64,000 bases of DNA from Sinohyriopsis cumingii (taxonomy: Eukaryota > Mollusca > Bivalvia > Unionida > Unionidae), in the NCBI GenBank assembly GCA_028554795.2, contig CM068829.1:129906016-129970015 (forward strand), written 5' to 3'. The notes below the pieces were generated by a model. It did no database searches, was not told where the DNA came from, and saw only the letters and a program-made list of their open reading frames with translations. Numbering within the stretch: position 1 is the first letter of the stretch; each line of letters begins with the position of its first letter. The position numbers and the translations under genes were made by a program. Positions 46,975 to 60,285 of the stretch are shown here, one piece after another.

Positions 46975-48500
46975 TTTCAGGATGTTTTCAATGACGAGTC
47001 AAATTCTATTTTGCAGCTCTTCTTTGGAGATTTTTCAAGTTTTAGTTATGGCAGGCATACTGTATCTGATGGTGGATCAGTGCCTGTTGTACAAAATGAA
47101 CCACTATGCCAAGATGCTTTCTGCCAAATCTGGTCAAATTCTGTTGAGCAGAATTTGTTCATCAATCAGCATTCTTTGCATAAATTTGAAAGGTTGTCAT
47201 GCCAGGATGTGTTCCATCAAGTCTGGTCAAATTCTATTTATCATTTTCTATATTTAGTAGCATTAGGAAATTTGATGGTAGATCAACATCTCTTCTGCAA
47301 ATTTTAAATGTCCTCACGTCACAGTGCAACCATTGTTATCAAATTCTATTCAATAGTTTTAAAAAGAAATTAATTTTTTTTATTGGCAGATAAATATGTT
47401 GCTTTCTGAAAGCTTTCTGTCCAATTTTGTTGAAAGCGCTCTTTGTTACGGATCACTGCCATCTCACCTCTGTCTGCGGCGGTTCAAGTTTCGGATTCAG
47501 CCAATATGGTATGTGAGAAAGCTTGCCAGTAGCTTCTCGTGGGTCAGTGGTTCTTTCCGGGGTTTTCCCGGGTTCTTCCTCCACCATTAACACTGGCCGC
47601 CATGTATAGCCTATCGTGTGCTGAAAAATGGCGTTAAACCCCACAACATGAGCAGTTTTTAGAAGTCATTAAAAGGTTTGTGTATTGTTAGGAAAGGCAG
47701 CAGTATATGATAGATCTTTTGAATAAAAACAGCACCAAAAAAGGTTAGATTCTTTTCCATAACGTTCGGCCAATTCAAGTTTTAAAGAAAAAAACATTTA
47801 TATGTTTCTGTGTTTTTTTATAGTAATGACAGTCATCTGTAATGGTGGATCAGCATAATTTGAAGAAAAAACCCACCTCAAAGGATATTTATGCAAGGAT
47901 GCTTTCTTCTTACGACCATATTTGGTGCCTATGCCATTATGCTTTCTGTCAAATTCTGTCCAATTCTGTTGACTGGTTTTTGAGAAATAGTTCAAAGATT
48001 TATACAATTTAGTAACATTGGCCATATTTGATTTTAGAACATCAAGTTTTGTATACATGTGAAAGGTTTTCATATCAGGATGCTTTCAATCAAACTTCAC
48101 CATTTCCGCTCAACAATTCTGTGAAGTCATTTCAAGATTTTTCAGTTTTTAATAACAGCAGTGATATTTGACTTGAGAAGGATTTCCTTAAAGATTTTTC
48201 CATTTTTTTGTAATGGAAACCAAAATGTTATAGCAGATTATCATCACCTGTACAAACTTTAAAGGTCATCATACCAGGATGGTGTCTATTAAGTATAGTC
48301 AAACATTATTCAGAAATTCTTAAGAAGTAATTTAAAGGTTTTCTGTATTTACAAACAGTGGATTTTCTTTTCTTTTTTTAGTAACAGCAGCCATATTTGA
48401 AGATGAAAAAGTATCATTTGTATAAATGTGAAAGGTTGCTTTCCATCAAATCTGATAAATTTCTGTGCGTGACTTCTGAGAATACATTGAAAGGTGAAAA
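46975..48500 (+). repeat. degenerate tandem array C, interrupted by a SINE
   Basis: Diverged units around 'ccaggatgctttc(c)atcaaatctggtcaaattctgttgagcag', 'ttttgagaagtcatttcaag(a/g)ttt' and 'gtaacagcagccatatttga'. Cores lie near 46980, 47113, 47213, 47330, 47405, 47898, 48078, 48278 and 48440. The unit is roughly 100-180 bp. The 91-98 aa frames within are repeat readings. Confidence 0.75.
47437..47650 (+). mobile_element. SINE family 1, 5'-truncated, inside array C
   Basis: Begins at 'aagcgctc', just after the position of the A box, so the tRNA head is cut. It continues with 'gatcactgccatctcacctctgtctgc', the SINE body and the tail 'gcgttaaaccccacaac'. The array phrase 'ttttgttga' on the left continues as 'gcagtttttagaagtcatt' on the right, which marks the insertion point. 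Confidence 0.88.
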
Positions 48501-49058
48501 GCTAAGTATACTATGCAATGGCATATGAACTTAAAATGAGTCTCTGAAATAAATTTAAAACAACAAATATCATGTATTGCAAAGGTAAACAATGTAGCTC
48601 AAGGTATATTTTCATCGACATTATCAATAAATGAACCTGATGTCAAGCATACGGAACAACCAATCCTCATTAACTTTGGCTAATTCATAGCAATGCCGAA
48701 TTCTATATGGAAAATCATACCTATTTTAAGTAAATAATTAAGATAAATATTCTACCAAACAGTCCAATTATGTGGAGGTGAGGAAATATAACATTCAGTT
48801 GGAACTGGTAGTTATTAAGTGAAAGTACATGCATGTTCATTTAAACAGTTACCGTTTTTGTAAACATCTAAAGGCAGTAAACAAAACTAAGCTGTTTACA
48901 TGTGTACATGTCAGTGCTAGTGCACTTATTTCATATAATATCTGCATACTCTAAAAGGCCTCTAAAGCTCAATAATTTGTTTATGATTTCTGAATTTCAA
49001 ACTTTCTAGTATAGCTGTATCTAACCTTTCCCATTCATTTTAATTCATTTCCTGTGTG
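48501..49058. other. no gene recognised
   Basis: AT-rich noncoding sequence. Confidence 0.5.
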
Positions 49059-49480
49059 TCAGATTAGGATATCATTTACGGTCAGGCCCAAGTGTTTATC
49101 AAAAATGACATTCTTAAAAACTGTAAACTGTGGGTGATGTTCCCTTTGTGGCTTTCTGAATATGGTCATTGATTTGGTCTTGTTTAAATTATGATCTGCT
49201 AACCAATGATCAGCCCACAAATTGATTTTACATAGATTCTTGCACAGAACACCAGGAGTCAAGAGTTGGGATCTCAACAATTATTGATAATGAAGTATCA
49301 TCTGCAAAGAGCCTTATAATGGATCAATATAACTGAACAGTATCATTATTATAAATTAAAAATAGCTGTGGTCCAAGCATAAATCCTTGAGGCATACACT
49401 AGCATGTTGTTAATCTGAAGTGCAACCTTCTATAACATCTGCATATTATTGAAGAATCATTCTCATAGTACATCACCAAT
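49059..49480 (-). pseudogene. decayed Jockey-like LINE RT fragment
   Basis: The minus strand gives MPQGFMLGPQLFLIYNND (about 49398-49345), RLFADDTSLS (about 49313-49284, ADD intact) and, in a shifted frame, LWADHWLADHNLNKTKSMTI with KHLGLTVND (49230-49065). The motif order is RT palm to thumb. Frameshifts and absence of all other parts show a dead fragment. Confidence 0.87.
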
Positions 49481-51850
49481 TCCAGCATTTCTAAGTTTAT
49501 AAATTAAACCTTTATTCCAGACTTTGGTGGTCTTAATACTAATAATTTCATTCTCCCTCTCAAGGGTTCTGCAAGATATTTCAGTGTTTACCATTTCTAG
49601 GTGGACACTGAAAGAGAACATACTAATCCCTCACTCATCCCCTTTCATGAGAATTAAAGCCATGAGGCTATTGCTGCATCTTGGCCCTTTATAGTCTGGT
49701 TCCCTGCTTTATATGCATCATGCATGCATGCTGCTATATGGAGTCAAGTGAACAGTGACTCTAAACTGTCAAGTGTTCAAAACAAAATGGCCAAATACAG
49801 AGAAAGCTTGGTAATCAAACCATGACAAATTTAGTCATTTAACTTTCTGTTTGTTAATGACACAAAAACAAACTTACTAATGGTTCATCAATAGTATTCA
49901 TTATTTTGTGTTCAAACTTAACTAGCGATTCGGTCATATGATTATTTTTATAAATATTTTTACTGGTAGGTGAAAATGATGGAAATGGGCTCACACAAGA
50001 GCTTGTTAATACAGGCATATTTCCCACTATGTCATCTAAAACATTCCTCCTCCAGTGCTTCCTTGATAAATTTTACATTGAAAATTGAGATGAAGTGACA
50101 ATTTAAGGCCTTAATTTTGCCAAGAATTAAAACAAAAATATCAAACCTCTTCTTCAAGGGGGTTGAGGGTTTTGCAAATATTTCACTGTGTCAACTAAAA
50201 ACATCTATATGCAATTGAAAGCTGCCAACCACAGAGTACAAAAATACTGATACCTATGAAAAAAGTTTTTAAAACTTGAATGCATATGTAACTATCTAAA
50301 ACATCAATAAAGCTGGATAATAACTTGGTTAATTATTTAATGTCAAAGATTCTTTCACCTTCTAAATAAGTCATCAGATACAGGCTGTTATTGGAGCCTT
50401 TTTCACACCTTGTCTATTCAATTATTGATTTAAATGTACTATCTTTCACTGATGATCTGATTTCTGTGTGATTTTTTACCACTGAACTTAAAATCCTCTC
50501 ACAATCAGCACTAGAGTGTGGGAAAGAAAGAAGCCTAACATAAAATAACTCAGATGACTGCTTTCGTTCTAGCACACGAGTAATCCGTCTCAATTTTACT
50601 CAGCATTGACCTTAGCAAACATGGGGCCTGATTTGGACCATTTAGTGAGGCCCCCTGTGTGCATGGCATTGGGAAATAAACTTTAAAACAAGTTTTATGT
50701 CATACTGAACTTAAAATTTTCTCCCATCGATTTAAAAATACTCTCTATATATTTATTTTTAAAAACTAGCAATGCGCTGGGTCCAATTGGTCCAATAGGC
50801 CTAAGTTCATCCCTGATTTTACTGTTTGGAAAAAGTATGCAAACTAAATTGCAAGTATCACTAGCAACTGAAAAGGGAAATTTCCTTTCAAAAAGTAATT
50901 TAGTAAAATGAACTTCTGATAAATTACAGCCAGGTTCTCTCTGGTATTGATATTAAATGTTAAATTCAGGCTGTACCGTTGATGATGAAGCAGCAAGCTG
51001 ATGTTTATCTGCCTTTTCATGATGTTTTATGTCATGGAAGCCTCCATGCCCAATAGTTAAATCACAATTACACAATTTGAAAAATTCAAAGTTTTCTTCT
51101 TTACTAGATGGTTTCACAAATATAAACATGATGGCATAATTGTCCTTCCTTTTTTATTTGCAGAAGAAAATTCTGAATCTTATGCTTTCTTTTTCGACAC
51201 GATAAAGATGATATACGGTGATAGCGGCCATGCTTTGCACCATCCAATATGGTGGTTAAAGACTGGCATGATAGCCTCAATTCTGAATGAACCAATAATA
51301 TTTCAGAACTCTGTATCCCTATATACATGCAATACATTTACTCATAGAATGGAACTGGATGCCCGTTCGAAACAGAAAATTACAAGGAAATTTTTTACAA
51401 GAAAAACATACACCCATATTCAGGTCCAAAATATCCAAATGGGATAATTGGTAGCTATGCTTGATAAATTTTACACTGATATTGATATATTGTTCCACAT
51501 GACAAAGCAGATCATGTCAAAATATTAGGATCAAAATATCTACAACAAGGCGGTGAGTGTGAAATTATTTTGGCAAATATTTGGCGTATCTGACTATGGT
51601 GTCTAAAAAGTCCATTTGTGATTGAATTCACCAACAAAGTGGTGTAGCATCACCTGTGACTGCCAGGGAAGATGGGGGAAGGGGGCAAGCCAAAGTGCTT
51701 GCAAGATATTTTCGGATGAAACAAAATACAATCATAATTTAAGATCATTCTAATTTGGATAATAATGTCATTGGCCACATATGTGGAAAGCCAACTAGTT
51801 TACCAGATCAGCAGTCAAGTTGAAACCAACTGGGTGAAACATTTTCAACT
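49481..51850. other. no gene recognised
   Basis: AT-rich noncoding sequence; the overlapping frames at 51104-51447 on both strands show no recognisable similarity. Confidence 0.5.
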
Positions 51851-51955
51851 TGAATCCTATTAGATTTTAACACGCTTCAAGCTTTAATCCCATTAGATTT
51901 CAACACACTTCGAGCTTTAATCCCATTAGATTTCATCACATTTCAAGTTTATTGC
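51850..51955. repeat. 34-bp tandem repeat, three units
   Basis: 'ctttaatcccattagatttcaacacacttcgag' and variants repeat three times. Confidence 0.9.
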
Positions 51956-52062
51956 TTGTCTTGTCTCTGATTTACATTTGCCTTTGACAAAGACTCATTG
52001 AGTTGAAACACCCAGGCTGGTGTTTTTAACTAGCTTACCACTTTTCATTGTCAGTTTGTTGC

Positions 52063-52102
52063 ACACACACACACACAGATAGATATATATATATATATAT
52101 AT
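52063..52102. repeat. (CA)n(GATA)n(TA)n microsatellite
   Basis: About eight CA, then 'gatagata', then about nine TA units. Confidence 0.95.
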
Positions 52103-53538
52103 AGTGCAAAGTATAAAATATTTCCTACTGAGAAAAGAATAACTATAAAAAATATATTGTGAAAGCATCTATCATTAAAAATGCTGTTGGCATTAATTAA
52201 ACATACAATAATATTAAATTCAAGTTTCCCAGACAAAAGGATAATTATTTAACTTTTATTTAAATTTTGGTATGTACACATACATTTATTGAATGTTTAA
52301 AACAATAACTTGTTGTTTTTTTAAATGCCCACGTAAACAAAGAATATTACAATAAATAAAGGTGTTACTAATGTTACATATTTGGATCATAGAGTAATAA
52401 TCAGATTTTTCATCCCATTACTCTCTCTCCATCCATGTCTCAATTACTCCCTCATAAAAGAATACTGAATTTTGGTTTTAAACTGAGCTTCAGCTACAGG
52501 TCACTCTTCCCTTTATCCCCAGTAACCTTCTAGCTCCTCCCCTCTGACTTTTTCCATGTGTAAAACACTTCCATTAACTGTGTATTTTCTACTGATTCCT
52601 CTTATTTCTGATATTTATTTAATGTAAGAGCCTCAATGGCTTTTTACGTTTGCATGCCTAAAAAGATTAAATTTACAAAGGACTCAGCTGCATAAAGTCC
52701 TTTTATTGCAAAACACATCCCTTTTTCCCAAAACAATGCCCCTTCATTTAACACTTTAAATTATTTTTACTCCCCCTCCTGACAAGTACATTTACCAACT
52801 GCACTTGGCAAGGTTGTACAATGACCGACAGAAATGCAGTGTTCTGTGGTAATGTTTCTGCTTTATGTAATGCCACTGTCGTAACCCATGACTGCTGCCA
52901 CTGTGCTGATATAAATGATAAAGATTTACCACTTTTCTTCTTTTTGTGGCTTTGCCAAGGAAAAAGTGGCTATGTATTCCTCTCTGGGCTGAACAGATGC
53001 AGATTCCCATCATGAGAATTAATCTGTGTGCATTTTCTATCTTCACAAGCAGCCAATACTGCTTAACATCTAACTATTGTCCGATATCAATTTCTTTTGT
53101 ACATACTGTCTGTTTTCTTCAGTCAAGAATATGTCGCAAAGGAAGCCAACTTCTATTTGTACTTCATGAAAAACTGACACTAAATTGGGTCCATATCATC
53201 AATACATTTTGTTTGGGATGAACACAATGGTGTAAAGTATATGGCCCATTTTATTTAATATATAATACACCACAAGGTTTGTATACTAAAATGTCAAGAT
53301 ACAGTTTTACACAAAGCCCTAGATTTCTTAAGGTTATTCTTATTTCTATCAACATTTCCAGTAATCTTGGTATCATTACACTGTAGAAAACGGACAGAGA
53401 ATATCAAAATCGTGTGAATTTTGATCTGGTCAGATTGTGTTACAATCACCCCAGGTAACTTGTATTTTCAGAACTGTTTCTTCATTGATTTTGTCTGGCC
53501 AAATTGAAGACACCAACTGATACATGTATTTCTCTAAG
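52103..53538. other. no gene recognised
   Basis: Noncoding. Overlapping short frames at 52792-53221 lack known similarity. Confidence 0.5.
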
Positions 53539-53540
53539 TA

Positions 53541-55121
53541 CACCTCTCCCTTGATAACTTGTGCATAACGGGGTCCACAAACATAGACCACATTAAAAGC
53601 GAGGCGCAATGTACCGAGGGACCTCCAAAACTTGAAGGAAAAAAATCGCTTTGACTTCGAGAAAACCGTGGGTTGGGGGGAAAGCGGCGTTAGGGAACTG
53701 GACTGTTTACTGACTGAATCCTCATTTTACAATCACAATGATAATAATTTTTAACAACATGCTATGTCCAACACAGGATCGTTCCAACTGGTTTAAACAA
53801 CCAACATGTGTACGCGAAAAATGTATTATGTCACTGATTTTTGTTTTCTTGATGAGTCTGGTTCCCGTAGTTCTGTTTAATATTATCCTGCCAAATTGGA
53901 AGTCCACAGAGTAGGGAACTAGACTAACCTTTGATACACCACCAAACAAGATTCCTTTTTTCAAAAACACTCAACATTTATTTCGTAAGACAATCGTCTA
54001 ATGTTGAAACTCAATTTTTGTATTGTTCAATTACAGCAGAAGCTGTCTTGAAAGATCACCCCTTCTGCCAAAAAAGTAATGGTCTCTTAAGACAGGTAGT
54101 CTCTCATAACAGGTTGTAACAATATATAATCAATACATCTGTGCATGGAGATTCTGGTCTCTCAAAACAGGTGGTCTCTTAAGACAGGTTTTACTGTAGT
54201 ACAATACTGATGTCATGATTTCATTGGAAGTAATAATGAAACTTATCATCCTTGAGGATATATCTACGTGAAAGTTCAAGAATTCTCTGAAACTCGCTCG
54301 CCCACAATGGTTCGTATCTGTCAAATCAAGCTCTTTATTTTATGAAGTATTCATTTTGCTTGGCTGCCTTGTTATCTTTGATCACAGTTATGAAAGAGTC
54401 AGTTAATTTAAGGTAGTTTATGTTACATACACAGTAACGATTATAAGTGTTTGATTGATCAAATAGAGTTCACCCGACATATAACCGGGGCCGCTAGATT
54501 TAAGTTTGTAGGATTTTTCATGACTTATAACTTTTTTTTAATTCACCTCCTTTACTTGATTCTAAAGACATAATTAACCTGATAATACAAAGGAGGCCAG
54601 CTTTTAATTCAGTGCACCAATACAATAAATACTTCTGGAAGTCAGTTATCAAAACATGGTTGGCACTTAATTACAAGAAGACACATTGCATTTATGACTA
54701 TTACACTTAAAAGGAACTAAAAGATAGAACTAGAACACAAATTTCAATTGATGAAAATTTTTTATGTACTGCCTCCACTCGGCATAAGTGACATTTTCAT
54801 TGATCAAAATTTCCTTACATATCGTTAAATGCGGTGTACAAGAAATGTCGTTTGGAAAGAAAATGTAAAAAATTGTATGACCTATTTTTAAATTTGATAT
54901 TACATAGTGTTGATTAAAATTTCCAGGTTCTATCTACCATTTTCGACGATAAAATGAGCGATACATCAAAGTTTTCATTACCAATTCTGACTGCGATTTT
55001 CTTTAAGTTCAATAAATAGAGATCAATTTTTGGGGTACATGTATTTTCTGGTTGTAAACAAATGGGATCTACACCTGACCCCACGTTATAAGTGGGCTCG
55101 CGAGTTATCGAGGGAGTAGTG
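53541..55121. mobile_element. TIR element, TA-flanked, copy 2, with nested MITE
   Basis: Same orientation and ends as 1420-2960: starts CACCTCTCCCTTGATAACTT after TA (53539-53540) and, reversed, ends CACTACTCCCTCGATAACTC before TA (55122-55123). It is colinear with copy 1 throughout, with several small deletions and a MITE at 54034-54196. No intact transposase is present. Confidence 0.88.
54032..54198. mobile_element. mariner-type MITE, copy 3 (163 bp), nested
   Basis: Starts CAGCAGAAGCTGTCTTGAAA and ends 'aagacaggttttactg' between TA dinucleotides (54032-54033, 54197-54198). Copy 1 of the host element has the matching uninterrupted site 'ttagttagtacattg' at about 1940-1955, so host and guest can be separated exactly. 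Confidence 0.9.
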
Positions 55122-55123
55122 TA

Positions 55124-57553
55124 ATTATTTTTCACAAGAAAAATGTTTCAAACTTACAATGAGAAGAAGGATTTTAAGTGTCTTTGCCAATTCCCATTAA
55201 TTTTCACTTATTGTATCCCACTATACCCTATTGATAAAGCACATAATGTCAAGATACACAAATGGTTTAATTCAACTTGAATCATCGTATACTGAACTCA
55301 GTAAATCTGCAAGATTCTCTTTGATTGGCAACTTTTATGTATTGACATGGAGATAAATGGAATGGATAACTTGTACAAAAGTTGGTTAAATCAAAATATT
55401 TGGAACTCTTCAAATATTAGTTAACAACATTAACACCTGGAGGTTTTTGTCGTTTTCGCCTGAAATTCAAGTAGGAAACACATTTTGATAGCTATTTCCG
55501 AATACATCCGAAAACATCCAGGTGATCATCCAATAACATACTGCCTAGTTGTGTTAGAAACATTGTTTTTTATTGGCTATTTGGCTCGCGCATAAGCAGA
55601 AGGGTAAAAGTTGGAGTTCTCTTTTTTCTTTTTTTTTTGTGCTAAATGGAGCCATTATTTTTATATCGAGACTGCTCTTTATTCCAAATGCCCATCTTAT
55701 GCTACTTGTTGCAAAGGTTTATCTGTCCATTTGCAGTTCATACTGGTTTGCCTTAGATCTGAGACCAAAAAGTATAAAATCCGGACTCAAAATCGGATTC
55801 CGACCACGGGCGAATTTTGGGTAGAAAAAAAAAAACTGGGTCCAAAAAATGAGGTTTTCCCCATGTATTTTGTAGTGCAACTAGAAATTTCCGATTATCT
55901 GGTATCGTTGTAGAGCTACATCTCTCTACCTTTCTATAATTCCACCCACTTTATTGTATGATGATGACCATGATGCTACAGAGCTTGGCAGTATGCTACT
56001 ACCACGTTAACTCATCGCCAGGGATTATTGTGTTAACATTTTTCATTGGAAATGTAACTACATACATATAGAAATATCTGCTGGCATCATTGTGACAACA
56101 GTTCTAAACAATTTGTTAACCTATGGCATGCATAACACTGTTCGACCAAATGAAAAATTACAAAAAATTTACATTTTCTGACTCTTTGCTTACCACATGC
56201 ATATAACTCGTACACATCACAGCTCTTTAAAAGCCAACTTCTTTTTAAATTAAAGTGATACAACAATTACTGAAGTGTAGATGTAAATGTAACATCATTA
56301 AGAATTCAAAGGCTATTTGTGAATCTGCAAACAGTAGTCTCTTATCATAGATTTATCCAAGAGGAAACTTATTAGAACATTTTAAACTCGCTGTCTTCAT
56401 CCCAAACATAATATTTGCATGGTCTGAATCCACTACTGTATCAAGAATAGCACCAGTGGATCAATTTTGTAAGTGTGCAATTAGTGTAGTTTGTACACAT
56501 ATGTGTATCGTGTTAAGTAAAGTGCTGACTGGAATGATTATCTATTCCAACCCACCTGTCCCAGAGACTACTGCATGACAAAAATCTCCCGAGCCCTGGG
56601 GTCCATTATTACTGTTCTCATAAAAAACTAACCTGTCACTTGAAAATTTAAAATAACCTGTTATGAAAATACTCAGGAATAATCTCTAGTTCTCCTTCTG
56701 TGAAAATCCTGGAGAATCCCTGCTTTTATGTATTCAAAATTCCAAGACTGTATGCAATCACATGTCCATCAATCAATATCTCAGATATCTCAAATCTAGA
56801 AGGTACAATACTTTCTATGTTTACCTTCAAGCCAATTTAACAATGTTCTTTTCTGATGACACTGATACAGTGTGAATTGACAATCGAAAAATAGTAATCT
56901 ATCAAATGGCAGTCCCCCGTTTGTGTCATGTTGAATAACATTCTTTAGTTTAGTTTGTCAGTTCTTATTATTCTTCAATGAATGAACAGTGAAACACTGT
57001 CCTACTCTGCCAAAGGCACTAAGGGAGTTCCCAAGCACAACCTTTCAATCAGTGATCAAGTCAAGAGTAGTACTCTATCTTGCTGCCCTGGGCAGTCAAC
57101 AGCCCAAGCCACATAGATACATATATGTAGTCTATAATACTAATTTCAACCCATTGTAAGTAATTTACATTTATTATATACTGAATCTTATTTGGCTGAT
57201 TCATATCACAAAGCCAAATATATTTAAAAAGCATAAAAGGGGGACTATGTAATAAATACATAACCATGTTTTCATTTTGATCCAAATTGGACAAAAAGAA
57301 CAGGTTTTATAACACTTATGAATTATCTCCGCGTAATGGCTTAAACACATCCTACGCCATATTCAACTTGTTCTTTCTGATGATGTATACATTTTTGTGT
57401 CTGTAGATTTTATAAGTAGTTACACCTGTTTAACTCTTACCCTGTTACCCACATTCTGACAGAACAATAGGAACATGCTTGCATCAATGGATGCATCCAT
57501 ATATTGGTGTTCAAATTAAAAGGATAACAAATAACGTGAAAATGATCTGTTTT
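55124..57553. other. no gene recognised
   Basis: AT-rich noncoding sequence with only short frames, none recognisable. Confidence 0.5.
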
Positions 57554-57809
57554 TATTTACATTATTGTTGTTGTTGTTATAGGGTTTAATGCCATTTTTC
57601 AGCACAAGATAGGCTATACATGACTGCCAGTATTAATTGTGGAAGAAGAACCCAGGAAAACCTTGGAAAGAACCACCGACCCATACTTTCTCGCATATCC
57701 ATGTTGGCCGAGCCCGAGACTCAAACCCACATAGACAGAGGTGTGATGGCAGTGATCCATGATAGAGAGCGCTTTAGACCACTTGGCCACTCGGGGCCCC
57801 TATTTATAT
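57554..57809 (-). mobile_element. tRNA-headed SINE (family 1), complete
   Basis: The reversed tail '(ttg)n ttatagggtttaatgcc' and reversed head 'gagcgctttagaccacttggccactcggggcccc' bound an element at 57563-57800. Flanks TATTTACAT and TATTTATAT form a 9-bp duplication with one change. Confidence 0.88.
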
Positions 57810-58069
57810 AATAATAGTTCATAACATGCATCTGTCAAGTATTTTAGTCAAATTTTCTGGAGAGAAAATGGCTAAAAGCAGCAATTAAAGGAATATTTTG
57901 GTTAAAGATGAAAAAAAGGGCAAGTTTATTGAGTGTCCTGACACATTTAAGAGCACAGGTGTCCACGGAAAAGGAGAAGGATATTCCATATGTTGGGTAC
58001 GACTAATGAATCAGACAGAGATCTAGTTTATTATTTTCTGTCCTTTCAATCACTATACTAACTAGAAGC
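57810..58069. other. no gene recognised
   Basis: Noncoding. Confidence 0.5.
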
Positions 58070-58370
58070 GGGAATATTTGGCTTGAACTGGGGACCTTGT
58101 GTCAAGGAAAGGGGTAGCAGTGCATGGTAGGGAATATTTAGCTTGGAATGGGGACTTTGTGTCAAGAAAATGTGAAGCAGTGCATAGTCTGAAATATTTA
58201 ACTTGGACTAGGGACTTTGTGTCAAGGAAGGGGGTATCAATGCATGGTTGGGAATATTTAACTTTGACTGGGGACATTTTGTCAAGGAAAGATGTAGCAG
58301 TGCAAAGTAGGGAATATTTAGCTTGGACTAGGGATAATATGTCAAGGAAAGGGGTAGCAACGCATGATAT
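58070..58370. repeat. 60-bp minisatellite, five units
   Basis: Five units of exactly 60 bp start at about 58070, 58130, 58190, 58250 and 58310, each 'ggaatatttagcttggact', 'ggggactttgtgtcaagga' and 'ggggtagcagtgcatggta'. With a period divisible by three, both strands stay open (92 and 107 codons); this explains the frames without invoking a gene. Confidence 0.95.
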
Positions 58371-58734
58371 CAAGTAATATATCACTGCTGTTAAAATTGC
58401 TCTTAATTAGACATTCAATAGATGAATTTCACTGCACCATTGCAGAAAGTCAGTATGTGCTTGATTATAGTGGTTGATCTACATGTCAAACATTTACATG
58501 ATCCAAATGAGATTTTTGCTAATACATGTACATGTATTATCAAATATTACATGATTTTTGTTATAAAATCAAATGTTCACCATTCTTGCACACCTGCTCA
58601 TTTTTAAGAAGGGGATGGGGTGGGGGATTCACACAGTTGTGGTTCATGAAGAAAACAATGAACAGGATAGCTTGTTATGCCAGCAGTTTTATATCAATGC
58701 GATCTGCTGAAGGGTCCGCTGTCTGCATTCAGAC
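58371..58734. other. no gene recognised
   Basis: Noncoding stretch between the two minisatellites. Confidence 0.5.
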
Positions 58735-60285
58735 CTGACTTGCAAGTGGATATATAGTCAGACCTGACTTGTAAGTGGGTATAGTCAGACCTGACATGTG
58801 AGTATACAGTCAGACCTAACTTGCAAGTGGGTATACAGTCAGACCTGACTTGTAAGTGGGTATATAGTCAGACCTGACTTGTAAGTGGGTATATAGTCAG
58901 ACCTGACTTGTAAGTGGGTATACAGTCAGACCTGACTTGTAAGTGGGTATACAGTCAAATCTAACTTGTAAGTGGGTATATAGTCAGACCTGACTTGCAA
59001 GTGGGTATACAGTCATATCTGACTTGTAAGTGGGTATACAGTCATATCTGACTTGTAAGTGGGTATACAGTCATATCTGACTTGTAAGTGGGTATACAGT
59101 CAGACCTGACTTGTAAGTGGGTATACAGTCAGACCTGACTTGCAAGTGGGTATACAGTCATATCTGACTTGTAAGTGGGTATACAGTCATATCTGACTTG
59201 TAAGTGGGTATACAGTCAGACCTGACTTGTAAGTGGGTATACAGTCATATCTGACTTGTAAGTGGGTATAGTCATATCTGACTTGTAAGTGGGTATACAG
59301 TCATATCTGACTTGTAAGTGGGTATACAGTCAGACCTGACTTGTAAGTGGGTATACAGTCATATCTGACTTGCAAGTGGGTATAGTCATATCTGACTTGC
59401 AAGTGGGTATACAGTCATATCTGACTTGCAAGTGGGTATACAGTCATATCTGACTTGTAAGTGGGTATACAGTCATATCTGACTTGTAAGTGGGTATACA
59501 GTCAGGCCTGACTTGTAAGTGGGTATACAGTCATATCTGACTTGTAAGTGGGTATACAGTCAGACCTGACTTGTAAGTGGGTATACAGTCATATCTGACT
59601 TGTAAGTGGGTATACAGTCAGACCTGACTTGTAAGTGGGTATACAGTCAGACTCAACTTGTAAGTTGGTATACAGTCAGACCTGACTTGTAAGTGGTTAT
59701 ACAGTCAGACTGACTTGTAAGTGGATATATAGTCAGACCTGACTTGTAAGTGGGTATACAGTCAGACCTGACTTGTAAGTGGGTATACAGTCAGACCGGA
59801 CTTGTAAGTAGGTATACAGTCAGACCTGGCTTGTAAGTGGGTATATAGTCAGATATGACTTGTAAGTGGGTATTTAGCCATATCTGACTTGTGAGTGGGT
59901 ATACAGTAAGACCTGACTTGTAAGTGGATATATAGTCAGACCTGACTTGTAAGAGGGCATTTAGCCATATCTGACTTGTGAGTGGGTATACAGTAAGACC
60001 TGACTTGTAAGTGGATATATAGTCACACCTGATTTGCAAGTGGATATTGTCACACCTGACTTGAAAGTGATATAGTCAGACATGATTTGTAAGTGGGTAT
60101 ATAGTCAGATATGACTTGTAAGTGGGTATTTAGTCATATCTGACTTGCGAGTGGGTATACAGTCAGACCTGACTTGTAAGTGGATATATAGTCAGACATG
60201 ATTTTTTTAAAGTGGATATATAGTCAGACATGATTTGTAAGTGGATATACAGTCAGACCTGACTTGTATGAGGGTACATGTAGTT
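58735..60285. repeat. 29-bp minisatellite, about 53 units
   Basis: The unit 'cagtcagacctgacttgtaa' + 'gtgggtata' is repeated over 1.55 kb. Two main variants, 'cagacctgac' and 'catatctgac', are interspersed in runs. The left and central parts are the most regular; units from about 59640 to the right edge are more diverged and vary in length. The first variant contains the inverted repeat GTCAG-AC-CTGAC. Confidence 0.97.

Noticed and set aside
58062..58385. Overlapping 92- and 107-aa repeat proteins on opposite strands
   Set aside because: Both come from five exact 60-bp units; openness on both strands is expected from the period.
59791..60039. 82-aa repeat frame on the minus strand
   Set aside because: It is the 29-bp minisatellite; three units give 87 bp and keep the frame by chance.
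58735..60285. CRISPR-like array
   Set aside because: Units are contiguous 29-bp repeats with no unique spacers, in a eukaryotic context.
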